Assembly (NCBI RefSeq): GCF_001514495.1
Contig: NZ_BCNM01000028.1
Span: 1 to 64,000, forward strand
DNA: 64,000 nt
Reading direction: 5' to 3'
From: Paenibacillus pabuli NBRC 13638
GTDB taxonomy: Bacteria; Bacillota; Bacilli; Paenibacillales; Paenibacillaceae
The position numbers were made by a program, and so were the translations under genes. The notes below the pieces were generated by a model, which worked only from the letters and a program-made list of their open reading frames with translations, made no database searches and had not been told where the DNA came from. Of this stretch, positions 44,708 through 54,379 are shown in pieces; position 1 is the first letter of the stretch, and every line of letters starts with the position of its first letter.

Positions 44708-45553
44708 ATGAAGGTTGGATTTATCGGAACCGGCAGCATGGGCAGCCTGCTGATCTATGCCTTGATTCAATCCGGTGCACTCGAGCCCCGGCAGATCACC
44801 GCAAGTAATCGAACACCTTCCAAAGTACGGCAGCTCTCCCTCCGTTACCCTGGTCTGCATGAATCACAGAGCAACCGGGAAACCGTCATCCGAAGCAATA
44901 TCATCTTCCTGTGCGTGAAGCCACTTGAATTCAAACATGTTATCGACGACATCCTGCCTGTCGTAAATCCCAATCATATGATCGTCTCGATCACCAGTCC
45001 CGTGCAGCTGCGACATCTGGAATCTTCACTTCCTTGCAAAGTCTCCAAAGTTATTCCCAGCGTTACGCACCAGGTCGGCAGCGGAGCATCCCTGTGTATA
45101 CACGGCGAACGAATGACTACCCAAGACCGCGCTGTACTGGAAGGGCTGCTCAGTCATATCGGCAGACCCTTTCAAGTGGATGAAGCCTGTACCCGAATCA
45201 CATCCGACTTCTCCAGCTGCGGACCTGCATTCATATCGTTCTTTCTGGAGCAATGGATTGAAAGTGCCGTCAAACTTACAGGTATCAAACGAGCCGACGC
45301 CTGCGCTCTTGCCGGCGAAATGCTTCTGGGAACAGGCAAGCTGCTCACCGAAGGCGGATACACTCCGCAAGAGCTTCAGGCTCGCGTGGCTGTACCTGGC
45401 GGCATCACCGCACAGGCACTTGCCCTGCTGAAGGTTAGTCTGAATGGTGTTTTTGACAGCCTGATCCATACGACACATGACAAATATGATGAAGATTTGT
45501 TGAAGCTGGATGAACTATTCAAAGCCGGTGAGATTAACCGGCAACAATATTAA
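44708..45553 (+). CDS. comER: ComER, P5C reductase-like protein
   Basis: A 281-aa NAD(P)-binding protein of the pyrroline-5-carboxylate reductase family: GFIGTGSMGSLLIY at the N-terminus and SFFLEQWIESAVKLTGIKRADA followed by GGITAQALALLK at the C-terminus. It is transcribed divergently from comEA, exactly as comER in B. subtilis; it is not known to be needed for competence and its substrate is unclear. AAAGGAGG precedes the ATG. Its last 20 bp overlap the end of leuS on the other strand. Confidence 0.92.
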   Translation: MKVGFIGTGSMGSLLIYALIQSGALEPRQITASNRTPSKVRQLSLRYPGLHESQSNRETVIRSNIIFLCVKPLEFKHVIDDILPVVNPNHMIVSITSPVQLRHLESSLPCKVSKVIPSVTHQVGSGASLCIHGERMTTQDRAVLEGLLSHIGRPFQVDEACTRITSDFSSCGPAFISFFLEQWIESAVKLTGIKRADACALAGEMLLGTGKLLTEGGYTPQELQARVAVPGGITAQALALLKVSLNGVFDSLIHTTHDKYDEDLLKLDELFKAGEINRQQY

Positions 45554-47978
45554 CGAGTTTGCCTGGAACGGCAATGACCTTGCGAATGGTCTTGCCTTCC
45601 AGTGCCTGTTTCACAGGTGCCAATTCCATCGTAAAGTCCTGCATACCCTGTGCATCCAGATCCTTCGCGATCGTAGCACGGGTTACAATTTTGCCATTCA
45701 CCTGAACGACAATTTCAACTTCCGCATCCACTGTCATGGATTCATCATACTGAGGCCAAGCTACATAAGAGATTCCACCCTCATGACCGAGACGGCTCCA
45801 CAGCTCCTCCGCCATATGTGGTGCCAGCGGTGACAACAGCTGTACAAAATTCTCCATGGCTTCACGCGGCAGCGTATCTGCTTTGTACGCATCATTGATG
45901 AAAATCATCAGCTGACTGATGGCTGTGTTGAAACGCAAATGTTCCAGATCATCCGTAACCTTTTTAATCGTTTTGTGTGCAGTCCGCTTGAACTCATCCG
46001 TACCACCATCTGCGGTAATCTTGTCATTGATCGCACCTGTATCTTCATTAATGAACAGACGCCATACACGTGACAGGAAGCGGTGCATGCCTTCAACCCC
46101 GTTTGCGTTCCACGGTTTTGTCGCTTCGAGCGGCCCCATGAACATTTCATACAGACGTAATGTATCTGCACCAAATTCATTGACAATCTCATCCGGGTTA
46201 ATGACATTACCACGGGATTTACTCATTTTTTCATTATTGGTTCCCAGGATCATTCCTTGGTTCACCAGTTTGTGGAAAGGCTCTTTGGTATGCACCACAC
46301 CCAGATCATACAGCACTTTATGCCAGAAACGAGCGTACAGCAAGTGAAGCACCGCATGCTCCGCTCCCCCAATATACAGATCAACTGGCAGCCACTGCTG
46401 CTGTTTCTCTTGAGAGATCAGTTCCTTGTCATTGTGCGGATCGATAAAGCGCAGGTAATACCAACAGCTGCCAGCCCATTGTGGCATCGTGTTTGTCTCA
46501 CGACGTGCTTTCATACCCGTTTCCGGATCTATCGTATTCACCCACTCCGTCACATTCGCCAGTGGCGACTCTCCAGTACCCGAAGGTTTGATCTGATCAA
46601 TATCAGGCAGAAGCAAAGGAAGTTGATCCTCTGGCACCGTCTTCATCGTCCCATCTTCCAGATGCAGAATCGGGATGGGCTCACCCCAATAACGTTGACG
46701 GCTGAACAACCAATCGCGCAGACGGTAAGTCGTTTTGCCTTGTCCCTTGCCATTCTCTTCCAACCAGGCAATCATCTTCGCAATCGCTTCTTCGTTGTTC
46801 AATCCGTTCAGGAAATCAGAGTTCACATGCGGTCCGTCTCCGGAATACGCTTCTTGTGTCACGTCGCCACCCTGTACCACCTCGATGATGTCCAGACCAA
46901 ATTGTTTCGCAAACTCCCAGTCACGAGCGTCATGTCCCGGAACGGCCATAATTGCCCCTGTGCCATATCCAGCCAGTACATAATCGGCAATCCAGATCGG
47001 AACCTTCGCTCCGTTTACCGGATTGATTGCATAAGTTCCTGTAAATACACCCGTTTTATCTTTAGCCAAATCGGTGCGTTCCAGATCGCTCTTGCGAGAA
47101 GCCTGTTCCTGATATGACTTGACTGCATCACGCTGATCTGCCGTTGTAATGACTTCCACCAGCTCATGCTCAGGTGCCAATACAGCATAACTTGCACCGA
47201 ACAACGTATCTGCACGTGTCGTAAACACCTTGATGACTTCTTCATGACCCTCAATGGCAAAAGTAACTTCCGCCCCGGTTGATTTGCCGATCCAGTTGCG
47301 CTGCATATCCTTAATGCTTTCCGACCAGTCCAGCTCTTCCAGGTCTTCCAGCAGACGCTCTGCATATTCCGTAATTCTCAATACCCATTGGCGCATCGGT
47401 TTACGAACAACCGGATGTCCACCGCGCTCACTCTTGCCGTCAATAACCTCTTCGTTCGCCAGTACCGTACCCAGAGCTTCGCACCAGTTAACAGGTACTT
47501 CATCTACATAAGCCAGGCCTTTATTGTACAGCTGGATGAAGATCCACTGCGTCCATTTGTAGTAGTCAGGGTCTGTCGTGCTGATCTCCCGATCCCAGTC
47601 ATACGAGAATCCGAGGGATTTGATCTGACGACGGAAATTGTCAATGTTGCGGAACGTAATCTCCCGTGGATGTTCGCCTGTATCCAGGGCGTGCTGCTCG
47701 GCAGGCAAGCCAAAGGCATCCCAACCCATCGGATGCAAAACATTGTATCCTCTCATACGTTTGAAGCGTGATATGATATCCGTTGCCGTGTATCCTTCCG
47801 GGTGACCTACGTGCAGACCGGAACCGGATGGATATGGAAACATATCCAAAGCATAAAACTTCGGTTTAGCCGGGTCCTCACCCGTTTTAAACGTTTTATT
47901 TTCATCCCAGTATTGCTGCCAGCTCTTCTCCATGACTTGTGGCTGATAGCCGTGTTTTGGCTGTTGGTTCTCACTCAT
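45534..47978 (-). CDS. leuS: Leucyl-tRNA synthetase
   Basis: LeuS (814 aa) charges tRNA-Leu. It has the HIGH-type motif (YPSGSGLHVGHPEG), KMSKS in NEKMSKSRGNV, and the CP1 editing domain (TTRADTLFGASY, GTGAIMAVPGHDARD). Length and order are normal. GAGGAGG precedes the ATG. Expression is governed by a T-box leader. Its position between comER and yqeM is an insertion relative to B. subtilis. The stop lies inside comER's 3' end. Confidence 0.98.
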   Translation of the reverse strand: MSENQQPKHGYQPQVMEKSWQQYWDENKTFKTGEDPAKPKFYALDMFPYPSGSGLHVGHPEGYTATDIISRFKRMRGYNVLHPMGWDAFGLPAEQHALDTGEHPREITFRNIDNFRRQIKSLGFSYDWDREISTTDPDYYKWTQWIFIQLYNKGLAYVDEVPVNWCEALGTVLANEEVIDGKSERGGHPVVRKPMRQWVLRITEYAERLLEDLEELDWSESIKDMQRNWIGKSTGAEVTFAIEGHEEVIKVFTTRADTLFGASYAVLAPEHELVEVITTADQRDAVKSYQEQASRKSDLERTDLAKDKTGVFTGTYAINPVNGAKVPIWIADYVLAGYGTGAIMAVPGHDARDWEFAKQFGLDIIEVVQGGDVTQEAYSGDGPHVNSDFLNGLNNEEAIAKMIAWLEENGKGQGKTTYRLRDWLFSRQRYWGEPIPILHLEDGTMKTVPEDQLPLLLPDIDQIKPSGTGESPLANVTEWVNTIDPETGMKARRETNTMPQWAGSCWYYLRFIDPHNDKELISQEKQQQWLPVDLYIGGAEHAVLHLLYARFWHKVLYDLGVVHTKEPFHKLVNQGMILGTNNEKMSKSRGNVINPDEIVNEFGADTLRLYEMFMGPLEATKPWNANGVEGMHRFLSRVWRLFINEDTGAINDKITADGGTDEFKRTAHKTIKKVTDDLEHLRFNTAISQLMIFINDAYKADTLPREAMENFVQLLSPLAPHMAEELWSRLGHEGGISYVAWPQYDESMTVDAEVEIVVQVNGKIVTRATIAKDLDAQGMQDFTMELAPVKQALEGKTIRKVIAVPGKLVNIVAG

Positions 47979-48016
47979 CTATTGTTCCTCCTCTGGTTAT
48001 TCGCTTTTATTGCAAC

Positions 48017-48330
48017 AAAAAAACCTCAGCATCCCGTAGCGTTTGCAGCGCTAGGGACGAGAGGTTGAATTCCCGTGGTACCACCCTAGTTAGCGAATGA
48101 TCGTGCTTCGTCATCCACTCCCTTTGGACCTGTAACGGCGGTTAACCGATGCGGATTTCCATTCCTGAACCCGAGTGTTGCTCCGGTCGGTCGCAGAATG
48201 GTGTAATCACCGCATTTCTCCAAGGCGAGTTCGTGAAATACTGTCAACCGACTTGCACCAACCGCCGGCTCTCTGTCATGTACAGGACTCACTACTGATC
48301 CTTATCATCGAAATATGTATACAATATCGG
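48017..48330 (-). promoter_or_regulatory. T-box leader of leuS
   Basis: The canonical T-box sequence AGGGTGGTACCACGGG is on the minus strand at 48087-48072, about 95 nt before the start codon. A terminator (48017-48064; CCTC...GAGG stem, T7) follows, and roughly 240 nt of structured leader precede it. Uncharged tRNA-Leu should pair with a specifier codon in stem I; a CTC in a plausible loop (near 48228) is visible but not proven. Confidence 0.95.
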
Positions 48331-48334
48331 GACC

Positions 48335-48363
48335 ATTATATAAAAAAACAGCGTTAAAGTCAA
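48335..48363 (-). promoter_or_regulatory. Sigma-A promoter of leuS
   Basis: On the minus strand TTGACT and a perfect TATAAT are separated by 17 bp, placing the start just before the T-box stem I. Confidence 0.85.
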
Positions 48364-48412
48364 TATTCCACCGTCTTTTGCTTATAAATGCTGCTTTTCA
48401 ACAGCATACACC

Positions 48413-49369
48413 TCAGGATAACCGGAATCGCTTGATTCCTTCTTCTAGGTTATCCATCGTCCACTGAATATGTTCCTTGTTATCGTATTGACGATAAGAA
48501 CACTCGATTCTCAGCGCCAGATCAAAGTACAGATCATATAAGCTTCTTCTTTTTCGTTCGCGATCTGTTGTAACTGCTCGTCCATAACCTTTGAGAAATC
48601 CCGGTGTATTATTAAAATGACTGAAGTAATGCTCCATCAGAGGATCTGCCCAAAGCGAGCGTTCAAAGTCGATAATCGCCGTAATTTTCCCTGCATCCAC
48701 AAATACATTGCCATCCCACAAATCCCAGTGCACCAGTACAGGCTCATTGACATCATCCAGTACTTCCGATTTCTCCTGAATCAAACGCTCCAGTTCCTCA
48801 TAACCCATGGAAAATTCCACACCCGCTTCTTTGCCATCTGCGAGCATGTCATCCATCAGGCTTAGAAAAGCTTCTTTCCATGTGGCATACTTCGGTTTCT
48901 TTACGGAAAAGTAACCAAACTTCTCCCCTTTAATCTCATTCATTCGGCGATTGTATGCACCCAGCTGCTGCTCAATGGATTGCTGTTCTTCCACACTATA
49001 TTGATCCTTGACTTTGTTATAAGGCGTTCCAGGCATATATTCCATAATGAAATATTCGGCCGGCACCAGGCTCAGGGAAGAATCGTAGGCCAACACCCGG
49101 GGAACCGGTATATCCTGAAGCTCTCCCGCGAGTCGAAGGGCCTCGACCTCAGCAACCATGACATGCTGCTCACAGCGCATCAGCTTGATCCCATCCGATG
49201 GAGCAATTTTGAGCACAACCCGCTGTCCGTCATTCAGTGTAATAAAGTAAGCGTGGTTTGCCCAGCCGTCAATCATCTCTTTGTATTCCTGGATACCTGT
49301 GATAAAATGCTGCTGCACAATTTCATCCAACTGCTCGGAAGTCAGCCTTGTTTTATATGTACTTTCCAT
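48413..49369 (-). CDS. Aminoglycoside phosphotransferase / choline kinase-fold protein
   Basis: A 318-aa kinase-like protein. The catalytic loop is LVHWDLWDGNVFVD and the metal motif IIDFERSLWADP, both characteristic of the APH family; the N-lobe has VVLKIAPSDG. These enzymes phosphorylate small molecules or sugars; no substrate can be assigned, and resistance should not be assumed. An internal ATG at 49369 with GGTGGGG upstream is preferred over the frame start 4 codons earlier. Confidence 0.85.
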   Translation of the reverse strand: MESTYKTRLTSEQLDEIVQQHFITGIQEYKEMIDGWANHAYFITLNDGQRVVLKIAPSDGIKLMRCEQHVMVAEVEALRLAGELQDIPVPRVLAYDSSLSLVPAEYFIMEYMPGTPYNKVKDQYSVEEQQSIEQQLGAYNRRMNEIKGEKFGYFSVKKPKYATWKEAFLSLMDDMLADGKEAGVEFSMGYEELERLIQEKSEVLDDVNEPVLVHWDLWDGNVFVDAGKITAIIDFERSLWADPLMEHYFSHFNNTPGFLKGYGRAVTTDRERKRRSLYDLYFDLALRIECSYRQYDNKEHIQWTMDNLEEGIKRFRLS

Positions 49370-49383
49370 TTTGCACCCCACCC

Positions 49384-49712
49384 GGATTTTTAATTTCGGA
49401 TTAATTTTAGTTTTCTAAGGAACCTGGGAAGTCTTATTTGAACCCCGGACCTTCTTCTATAATCGTAAGGAACTCCAGACGTCTTATTTCCTAAAACCAG
49501 CTGAAAGAATGCGATAAAGTTTCCTGGATTCCAACCTAACGTGTCTCTGGTTTCTTAGCTTTCCGGAGGCGCTGCAACCCCCTCAATAAGACGGCTCAGG
49601 TTCGTTAACGTTTTCCACTCCACCATTATGGCTTCCCTCAACCCAACTAGCAATAGCTTTTTTTACACATATAGTAACGTCTTTATACATGCAAAAAACA
49701 TACCGTAAATGT
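49384..49712. repeat. Cluster of about 25-bp repeats between the phosphotransferase gene and yqeM
   Basis: Two direct units (49416-49440, 49466-49490) share TAAGGAAC ... GTCTTATTT, and one inverted unit (49584-49608) reads GAACCTGAGCCGTCTTATT on the minus strand. A degenerate inverted unit is near 49539-49556. No gene is visible in this 390-bp gap. Confidence 0.7.
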
Positions 49713-49715
49713 AAA

Positions 49716-49748
49716 AGAACTGCCCTTATGCATCATAAGGACAGTTCT
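49716..49748 (-). terminator. Terminator of the yqeG-yqeM operon
   Basis: On the minus strand AGAACTGTCCTTATG pairs with CATAAGGGCAGTTCT (15 bp, one G-U), 3-nt loop, then TTTAC. It begins 12 bp past the yqeM stop. Confidence 0.85.
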
Positions 49749-49759
49749 GTGCCATCATC

Positions 49760-50530
49760 CTATTTCACGGCTACATAGAATAGACGCTGTGCGTCTTCTC
49801 CCGCCTCATTCCATTCAAAATCAGCATATACACGGACATCTCGGAAACCAGCCTTTGTCAGCTCCAGCTTCATCCAGTCCGGATCATATGCACGCTGAAC
49901 ATGAACCTCTTCAAACCGTTGATACATATCCTTGCCGTTCTCGGCTGCACGTGAAAATATACTTAGATGATGCTCGATCTCACACCGATCATGATCCATA
50001 TCACAGGTCCAGATATACGATACGGAGCGTTCATCCAGTACAAAAGGCTGCTCCTCTTCGTATCGAATAAGGGTATTCGGATGATGCACATCGAACAGGA
50101 ACGTGCCCTCCGGCTTCAGCATCTCGTATGTACGCTGGAAAGTACGAACGACGTCCTCTTTTTCAAGCAGGTAATTGACACAATCACAGAACGATATAAC
50201 CGAGTCCACGGGCTCCGGTACCCTCCAGTCCCGCATGTCCTGCTGCACCCAGCGAACACTGCCTTCCCGATACAAGCGGTGTCCTTGAGGCGTAGCCTCC
50301 ATTTTGCTGCGCGCGACAGACAGCATGTCTGCTGACAGGTCAATACCTGTAACTTCAAAGCCGGAGTTCACCAGCGGGATCGTAATTGAGCCCGTTCCGC
50401 AGCCGAGTTCAGCCACACTTTTCGGCATGCCATGCCGTTCCCAAGCCGTTCTCGCAAACCTTATCCAGTCCGGATAAGGCATATCCTCCATTAATTCATC
50501 GTACACATAGGCAAATTTCCGGTAAGACAT
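49760..50530 (-). CDS. YqeM-like SAM-dependent methyltransferase
   Basis: A 256-aa methyltransferase with motif I VAELGCGTGSITIPL and SFCDCVNYLL. The family start MSYRKFAYVYDELM matches YqeM of B. subtilis, and the gene is the last of the yqeG operon as there. Its substrate is unknown. An ATG at 50557, nine codons upstream, is an alternative; neither has a strong ribosome site. Confidence 0.85.
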   Translation of the reverse strand: MSYRKFAYVYDELMEDMPYPDWIRFARTAWERHGMPKSVAELGCGTGSITIPLVNSGFEVTGIDLSADMLSVARSKMEATPQGHRLYREGSVRWVQQDMRDWRVPEPVDSVISFCDCVNYLLEKEDVVRTFQRTYEMLKPEGTFLFDVHHPNTLIRYEEEQPFVLDERSVSYIWTCDMDHDRCEIEHHLSIFSRAAENGKDMYQRFEEVHVQRAYDPDWMKLELTKAGFRDVRVYADFEWNEAGEDAQRLFYVAVK

Positions 50531-50669
50531 GTCAGGCACCGCACTTTCAATTTTCATTTTCCAATCCCATCTGAACAAAAGAAAAAGCAGGGGCGTCCGG
50601 AGTTCACCCAGCCTTGCCCTGCCTTTACTTGTGGATTCAAGTACATTCTTGATCCATGATACCTGCTGC

Positions 50670-51575
50670 TTACTTGTCTTCGCTCTGATTCTGCGGTGCA
50701 GACTCTGTCAGATAGGTCCAGCTTTCCTTCTGCGTTACCAGACCATCCTTCATCAGCTTGCCCAAAGCACGCTTGAAAGCGGATTTGCTGATACCAAAGC
50801 GCTGCTTGATGATATCCGGCGGGGTCGCATCCGAATAAGGCATACCACCTGTAGGACGTTCTTTCATGAAAGCAAGCAGCTTGTCTGCATCTTCATTGCG
50901 ACCCACCTCTTTGAGAGGAGACATGGCCAGATTGACACGACCATCTTCACGTACCAGGGTCACCCGGCATTTCACTTTTTCACCAAGGCGCAGCAGGCGG
51001 CTCCGTTCCGAGGAATGGATCATGCCAATGGCACCAAAACCAAGCACTCCGCCTTCCACGAGTACAAAAGTACCCATCTGTAACGGCTTGTACACCGTAG
51101 CTTCAACCCATTCATTCAACCAAGAGGTTGGCGCATGGAAGGACAGTGGCGCAAGCTCACGTTCGCCAGCCAATTTCGCCCGCAGGCGTCCTTGCTTGTC
51201 ATGCTCCATAATAACAAAAACTTCATCGCCCACATGGGGACGCAACTCTTCCAATTCAGGCAATTCACGAATCGGGAGCAGCAATTGTCGCCCAAGCCCC
51301 ATCTCGAGGAAACATCCAAGGCGTGGATGAATATCCGCCACAACCAGTCGTCCCATTTCGCCGAGGGTGAGATACGGTTTTTTCATGGTTGCCGCCAAAC
51401 GGTCTTCTGTGTCAAAGAACAGAAATACCTCCAGCGTTTCTCCAATTTTAATGTCCCGTGTGAGCTCCGTATAGTGAAGCAGTACATCTTCCGATCCTGT
51501 CGTCAAAAAGTAGCCAAATGGAGACACTTCACGTGAAACCTGCAAGTTGACGACTGTTCCAGCGATCAAACTCAT
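50670..51575 (-). CDS. CvfB-like S1-domain RNA-binding protein
   Basis: A 301-aa protein with tandem S1-type domains (about residues 5-65, 70-135 and 145-220) and a C-terminal winged helix (FGISKSAFKRALGKLMKDG). CvfB in Staphylococcus affects virulence-gene expression and YitL is the Bacillus relative; here it may bind RNA in translation or decay. Its ATG overlaps the rsfS stop by 4 bp. It is an insertion into the otherwise conserved yqe order. Confidence 0.88.
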   Translation of the reverse strand: MSLIAGTVVNLQVSREVSPFGYFLTTGSEDVLLHYTELTRDIKIGETLEVFLFFDTEDRLAATMKKPYLTLGEMGRLVVADIHPRLGCFLEMGLGRQLLLPIRELPELEELRPHVGDEVFVIMEHDKQGRLRAKLAGERELAPLSFHAPTSWLNEWVEATVYKPLQMGTFVLVEGGVLGFGAIGMIHSSERSRLLRLGEKVKCRVTLVREDGRVNLAMSPLKEVGRNEDADKLLAFMKERPTGGMPYSDATPPDIIKQRFGISKSAFKRALGKLMKDGLVTQKESWTYLTESAPQNQSEDK

Positions 51576-51919
51576 ACCGTTTCCACCACTTTGGCGTCAG
51601 ACCACAGGCGCTCAATGTTATAATATTCCCGCTCGTCGCGGTGGAAGATATGAACAACAACATCTCCCATATCCATCAATACCCAACGTGCGGAATCCAT
51701 GCCCTCAATGCCTTTGATATTCACACCGGATGCATGAGCCTGTTTGCGAATTTCTGTCGCAATCGCCTGTACCTGTGTATCGGAATTCCCGTGACAGATA
51801 ACAAAATAGTCTGCTACCAGCGAGATACCCACCAGATCCAGTGCCACAATGTTGGATGCCTTTTTATCGTCAGCGGCAGCAACCGCCATATTCATAAGTT
51901 CCTTCGATGATACTGTCAT
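51572..51919 (-). CDS. rsfS: Ribosome silencing factor RsfS
   Basis: RsfS (115 aa; YqeL) binds L14 on the 50S subunit and blocks subunit joining in starvation. The conserved core DYFVICHGNSDTQVQAIA and GMDSARWVLMDMGDVVVHIF are present. GGAGG precedes the ATG. It lies 17 bp downstream of yqeK. Confidence 0.96.
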   Translation of the reverse strand: MTVSSKELMNMAVAAADDKKASNIVALDLVGISLVADYFVICHGNSDTQVQAIATEIRKQAHASGVNIKGIEGMDSARWVLMDMGDVVVHIFHRDEREYYNIERLWSDAKVVETV

Positions 51920-51936
51920 GAACCAACCTCCATAAT

Positions 51937-52503
51937 CTATAAATGTGCAATCAAGTCATTTCGCGACAACATGGTCAAAGGATAAATGACACGGCGCTGC
52001 GAGATCAGCAAGCTAATCGTCGAGTCAAAACCGGCAATTAAACCTTCTTCCAGACTATGCCCAGCCTGTTCGCGAATATGATCTACTCCCGGGAAGTCTC
52101 TTCCCGGTTCAATATAATCCGCCAGACATACCACTTTATCCAGCAGGCTCATACCCACCCGACCCGAAGTATGCCAGCGAATGGCATTAATAATCTCGGC
52201 ATCATCAATGCCGTAATCACGCTGTGCAACAAAGGCTCCCACTTCGGAATGCCAGAGCTGCTTGTCATGCTGCAAAAGTTCTTCGTTCAATCCATTGTCA
52301 CGAATGACCGCTTCCATCTCGGCTACAGGCCAATACTTGGCCACATCATGCAATATGGCTGCCAGATCTGCTTTTACAGGATCAGCACCATATTGGTTAG
52401 CCAGCTTAACGGCCGACTCCATGACACCCATGGTGTGCTTCCAGCGTTTCTCCGGCATTTGGCCGGAGACAGCCCGGATCAGTTCCTCACGGCTTAGTTC
52501 CAT
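51937..52503 (-). CDS. yqeK: HD-domain hydrolase YqeK
   Basis: A 188-aa HD-domain phosphohydrolase (LAAILHDVAKYWP, HSEVGAFVAQ). YqeK homologues are Ap4A hydrolases producing ADP; that role is inferred here. AAGGAGCGG precedes the ATG. Its start overlaps the end of nadD by 17 bp. Confidence 0.93.
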   Translation of the reverse strand: MELSREELIRAVSGQMPEKRWKHTMGVMESAVKLANQYGADPVKADLAAILHDVAKYWPVAEMEAVIRDNGLNEELLQHDKQLWHSEVGAFVAQRDYGIDDAEIINAIRWHTSGRVGMSLLDKVVCLADYIEPGRDFPGVDHIREQAGHSLEEGLIAGFDSTISLLISQRRVIYPLTMLSRNDLIAHL

Positions 52504-53086
52504 ATAAACCGCTCCTTACAATGTATTGATGAACCGCATCGGGAATCATGAAGCGCACGGAATGCCCTTTGGCAAGACGTCTGCGTACTGCTGTGGATGA
52601 TATATCCACTAGGGGCATCTCAGCCAGCAGCACCCGATCCTGTAACGCATCCGGAAGGTCGTCCAGATGTAACTGGAATCCCGGCCGTCCCACACCGATA
52701 AAGGTTAAGCCTTCGGCGAGTTCTTCGATCTGCTCCCATTTTGGAAGATAGTTCACCATATCTGCCCCGACAATAAAATAAAACTCATGTTCGGGATAGC
52801 GGCGCCACAGCTCCTTCATCGTATCGATGGTATAAGACACACCACCCAGCTCCATCTCAATGGCAAGCACCTCATATTGCTGCACTTCCTTCACCGCAGC
52901 TTCCGTCATATCGAGACGCTGTTGTCCCGATGCTCCGGCTCCGTGTTTGTGAGGTGGAACATGGGACGGCATGAACCAGATCGCATCCAGCCCATGCGAA
53001 TCCCTTGCTGCTTCCGCTGCCAGCAGGTGCCCCATGTGGATCGGATCAAACGTACCACCCATGATGCCGATCTTCACCCGAGTCAC
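52487..53086 (-). CDS. nadD: Nicotinate-nucleotide adenylyltransferase
   Basis: NadD (199 aa) makes deamido-NAD from nicotinate mononucleotide and ATP. GGTFDPIHMGHL supplies the HxGH motif and VDISSTAVRRRL the ISSTxxR motif. The start is GTG with AAGGGAG upstream. It sits between yhbY (6-bp gap) and yqeK as in Bacilli. Confidence 0.96.
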   Translation of the reverse strand: MTRVKIGIMGGTFDPIHMGHLLAAEAARDSHGLDAIWFMPSHVPPHKHGAGASGQQRLDMTEAAVKEVQQYEVLAIEMELGGVSYTIDTMKELWRRYPEHEFYFIVGADMVNYLPKWEQIEELAEGLTFIGVGRPGFQLHLDDLPDALQDRVLLAEMPLVDISSTAVRRRLAKGHSVRFMIPDAVHQYIVRSGLYGTKP

Positions 53087-53092
53087 TCTCCC

Positions 53093-53386
53093 TTACCTAG
53101 GTAGTTCGATTTGTTTGTTGTCACGCGATTCTTTGTACAGAATGATGGTACTTCCGATGATTTGCACCAGCTCGCTGCCTGTCTCACGGGCAACCTCTTC
53201 AGCAATCTCGTTTTTGTCATCCAGACAGTTGTTCAGCACTTGTACCTTCATCAATTCACGCTTCTCGATTGCATCTTCGATATGACGGAACAGATGCTCA
53301 TTGGTGCCCCCTTTACCAATCTGAAACACAGGGGTCAGATGATGTGCTTGTGAACGCAAAAAGCGCTTTTGTTTACCGTTTAACAT
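53093..53386 (-). CDS. yhbY: CRM-domain RNA-binding protein YhbY
   Basis: A 97-aa KH-like CRM-domain protein (KRFLRSQAHHLTPVFQIGKGG, with LVQIIGSTIILYK near the end) that associates with pre-50S particles in other bacteria; YqeI is the B. subtilis name. The internal ATG 53386 is preceded by AAGGAG; a frame open to 53458 has no good site. Confidence 0.92.
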   Translation of the reverse strand: MLNGKQKRFLRSQAHHLTPVFQIGKGGTNEHLFRHIEDAIEKRELMKVQVLNNCLDDKNEIAEEVARETGSELVQIIGSTIILYKESRDNKQIELPR

Positions 53387-53474
53387 GAATACTCCATACT
53401 CCTTATGGTGAGCAAACCTCAGCAACAGTACAATGACTGTCGGGGCCTGACCGTTCAATTATATTTTTACAATA

Positions 53475-54338
53475 TCAAAAACTGTCTAACACAGCTCGTC
53501 GCATCGTCTCCACGGGAGCCGGGATGCCGAGCCAGTGTTCAAATGCTACCGCACCCTGGTATATAAACATACCAAGACCACCATGCACAGTACATCCACG
53601 CTCCCTTGACTCTCGAAGCAGGCGTGTTTCCAGCGGATTGTAGATAAGGTCGCTTACTGCTGCACCTGCTCGAATGAGTGCAGGGTCAACAAGCACGTCA
53701 TCTACATGCGGATGCATACCTGCGGCTGTTGTGTTAATCACAATATCGGCCGCAGCCAGTATCACAGCAGCCTCTGCCATTCCACTACCTGTGATGTCAC
53801 CCAGTCCATGAGCGCGGAGATCGGAAGCAAGGGCAACGGCTCTATCAGCTGTACGGTTAAGAATACTGATTCGTTCAGGCTTTTCCAAAGCGAGCGCATA
53901 GATCACACCTCTTGCTGCACCTCCTGCCCCAAGAACAGCGATACGCTTGCCAGCGAGTTCCGGAACTGCTTCTTCCTTCAAGGAACGCACATAGCCGATA
54001 CCATCCGTATTATACCCTGTCAGCTTGCCTTCTTCATTGACAATGGTGTTCACCGCGCCAATCAGACGTGCACTTTCATCAATCACATCAAGATACGGCA
54101 TAACCTGTTCTTTGTGTGGAATGGTTACATTCACACCACGGTACCCCAGCGCCACGATACCACGGATGGCTGATTCCAGCTGCTCGGGACGAACATGCAA
54201 TGGCATATACATTCCGTTTACTCCTGCAGCCTGTAGAGCCGCATTATGCATGGCAGGCGACTTGGAGTGAGCAATGGGATCGCCCATGACACCCAGCAGG
54301 ACAGGCAGCGAGGGATTGGCATTCTTTTGTTCTGACAT
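53475..54338 (-). CDS. aroE: Shikimate dehydrogenase
   Basis: AroE (287 aa) reduces 3-dehydroshikimate to shikimate with NADPH. SKSPAMHNAALQ and VNVTIPHKE form the substrate site including the catalytic Lys; VLGAGGAARGVIY is the cofactor loop and NRTADRA the NADPH-specific segment. It sits in the conserved yqeH-aroE-yhbY order. Confidence 0.97.
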   Translation of the reverse strand: MSEQKNANPSLPVLLGVMGDPIAHSKSPAMHNAALQAAGVNGMYMPLHVRPEQLESAIRGIVALGYRGVNVTIPHKEQVMPYLDVIDESARLIGAVNTIVNEEGKLTGYNTDGIGYVRSLKEEAVPELAGKRIAVLGAGGAARGVIYALALEKPERISILNRTADRAVALASDLRAHGLGDITGSGMAEAAVILAAADIVINTTAAGMHPHVDDVLVDPALIRAGAAVSDLIYNPLETRLLRESRERGCTVHGGLGMFIYQGAVAFEHWLGIPAPVETMRRAVLDSF

Positions 54339-54379
54339 ATATCCGCCTCCGATCTGATGAAAATGCTCCTGAAATTACA

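Noticed and set aside
48413..49369. Calling the phosphotransferase an antibiotic-resistance gene
   Set aside because: Only the general APH/choline-kinase fold can be read. Many such proteins are housekeeping kinases and there is no mobile context.
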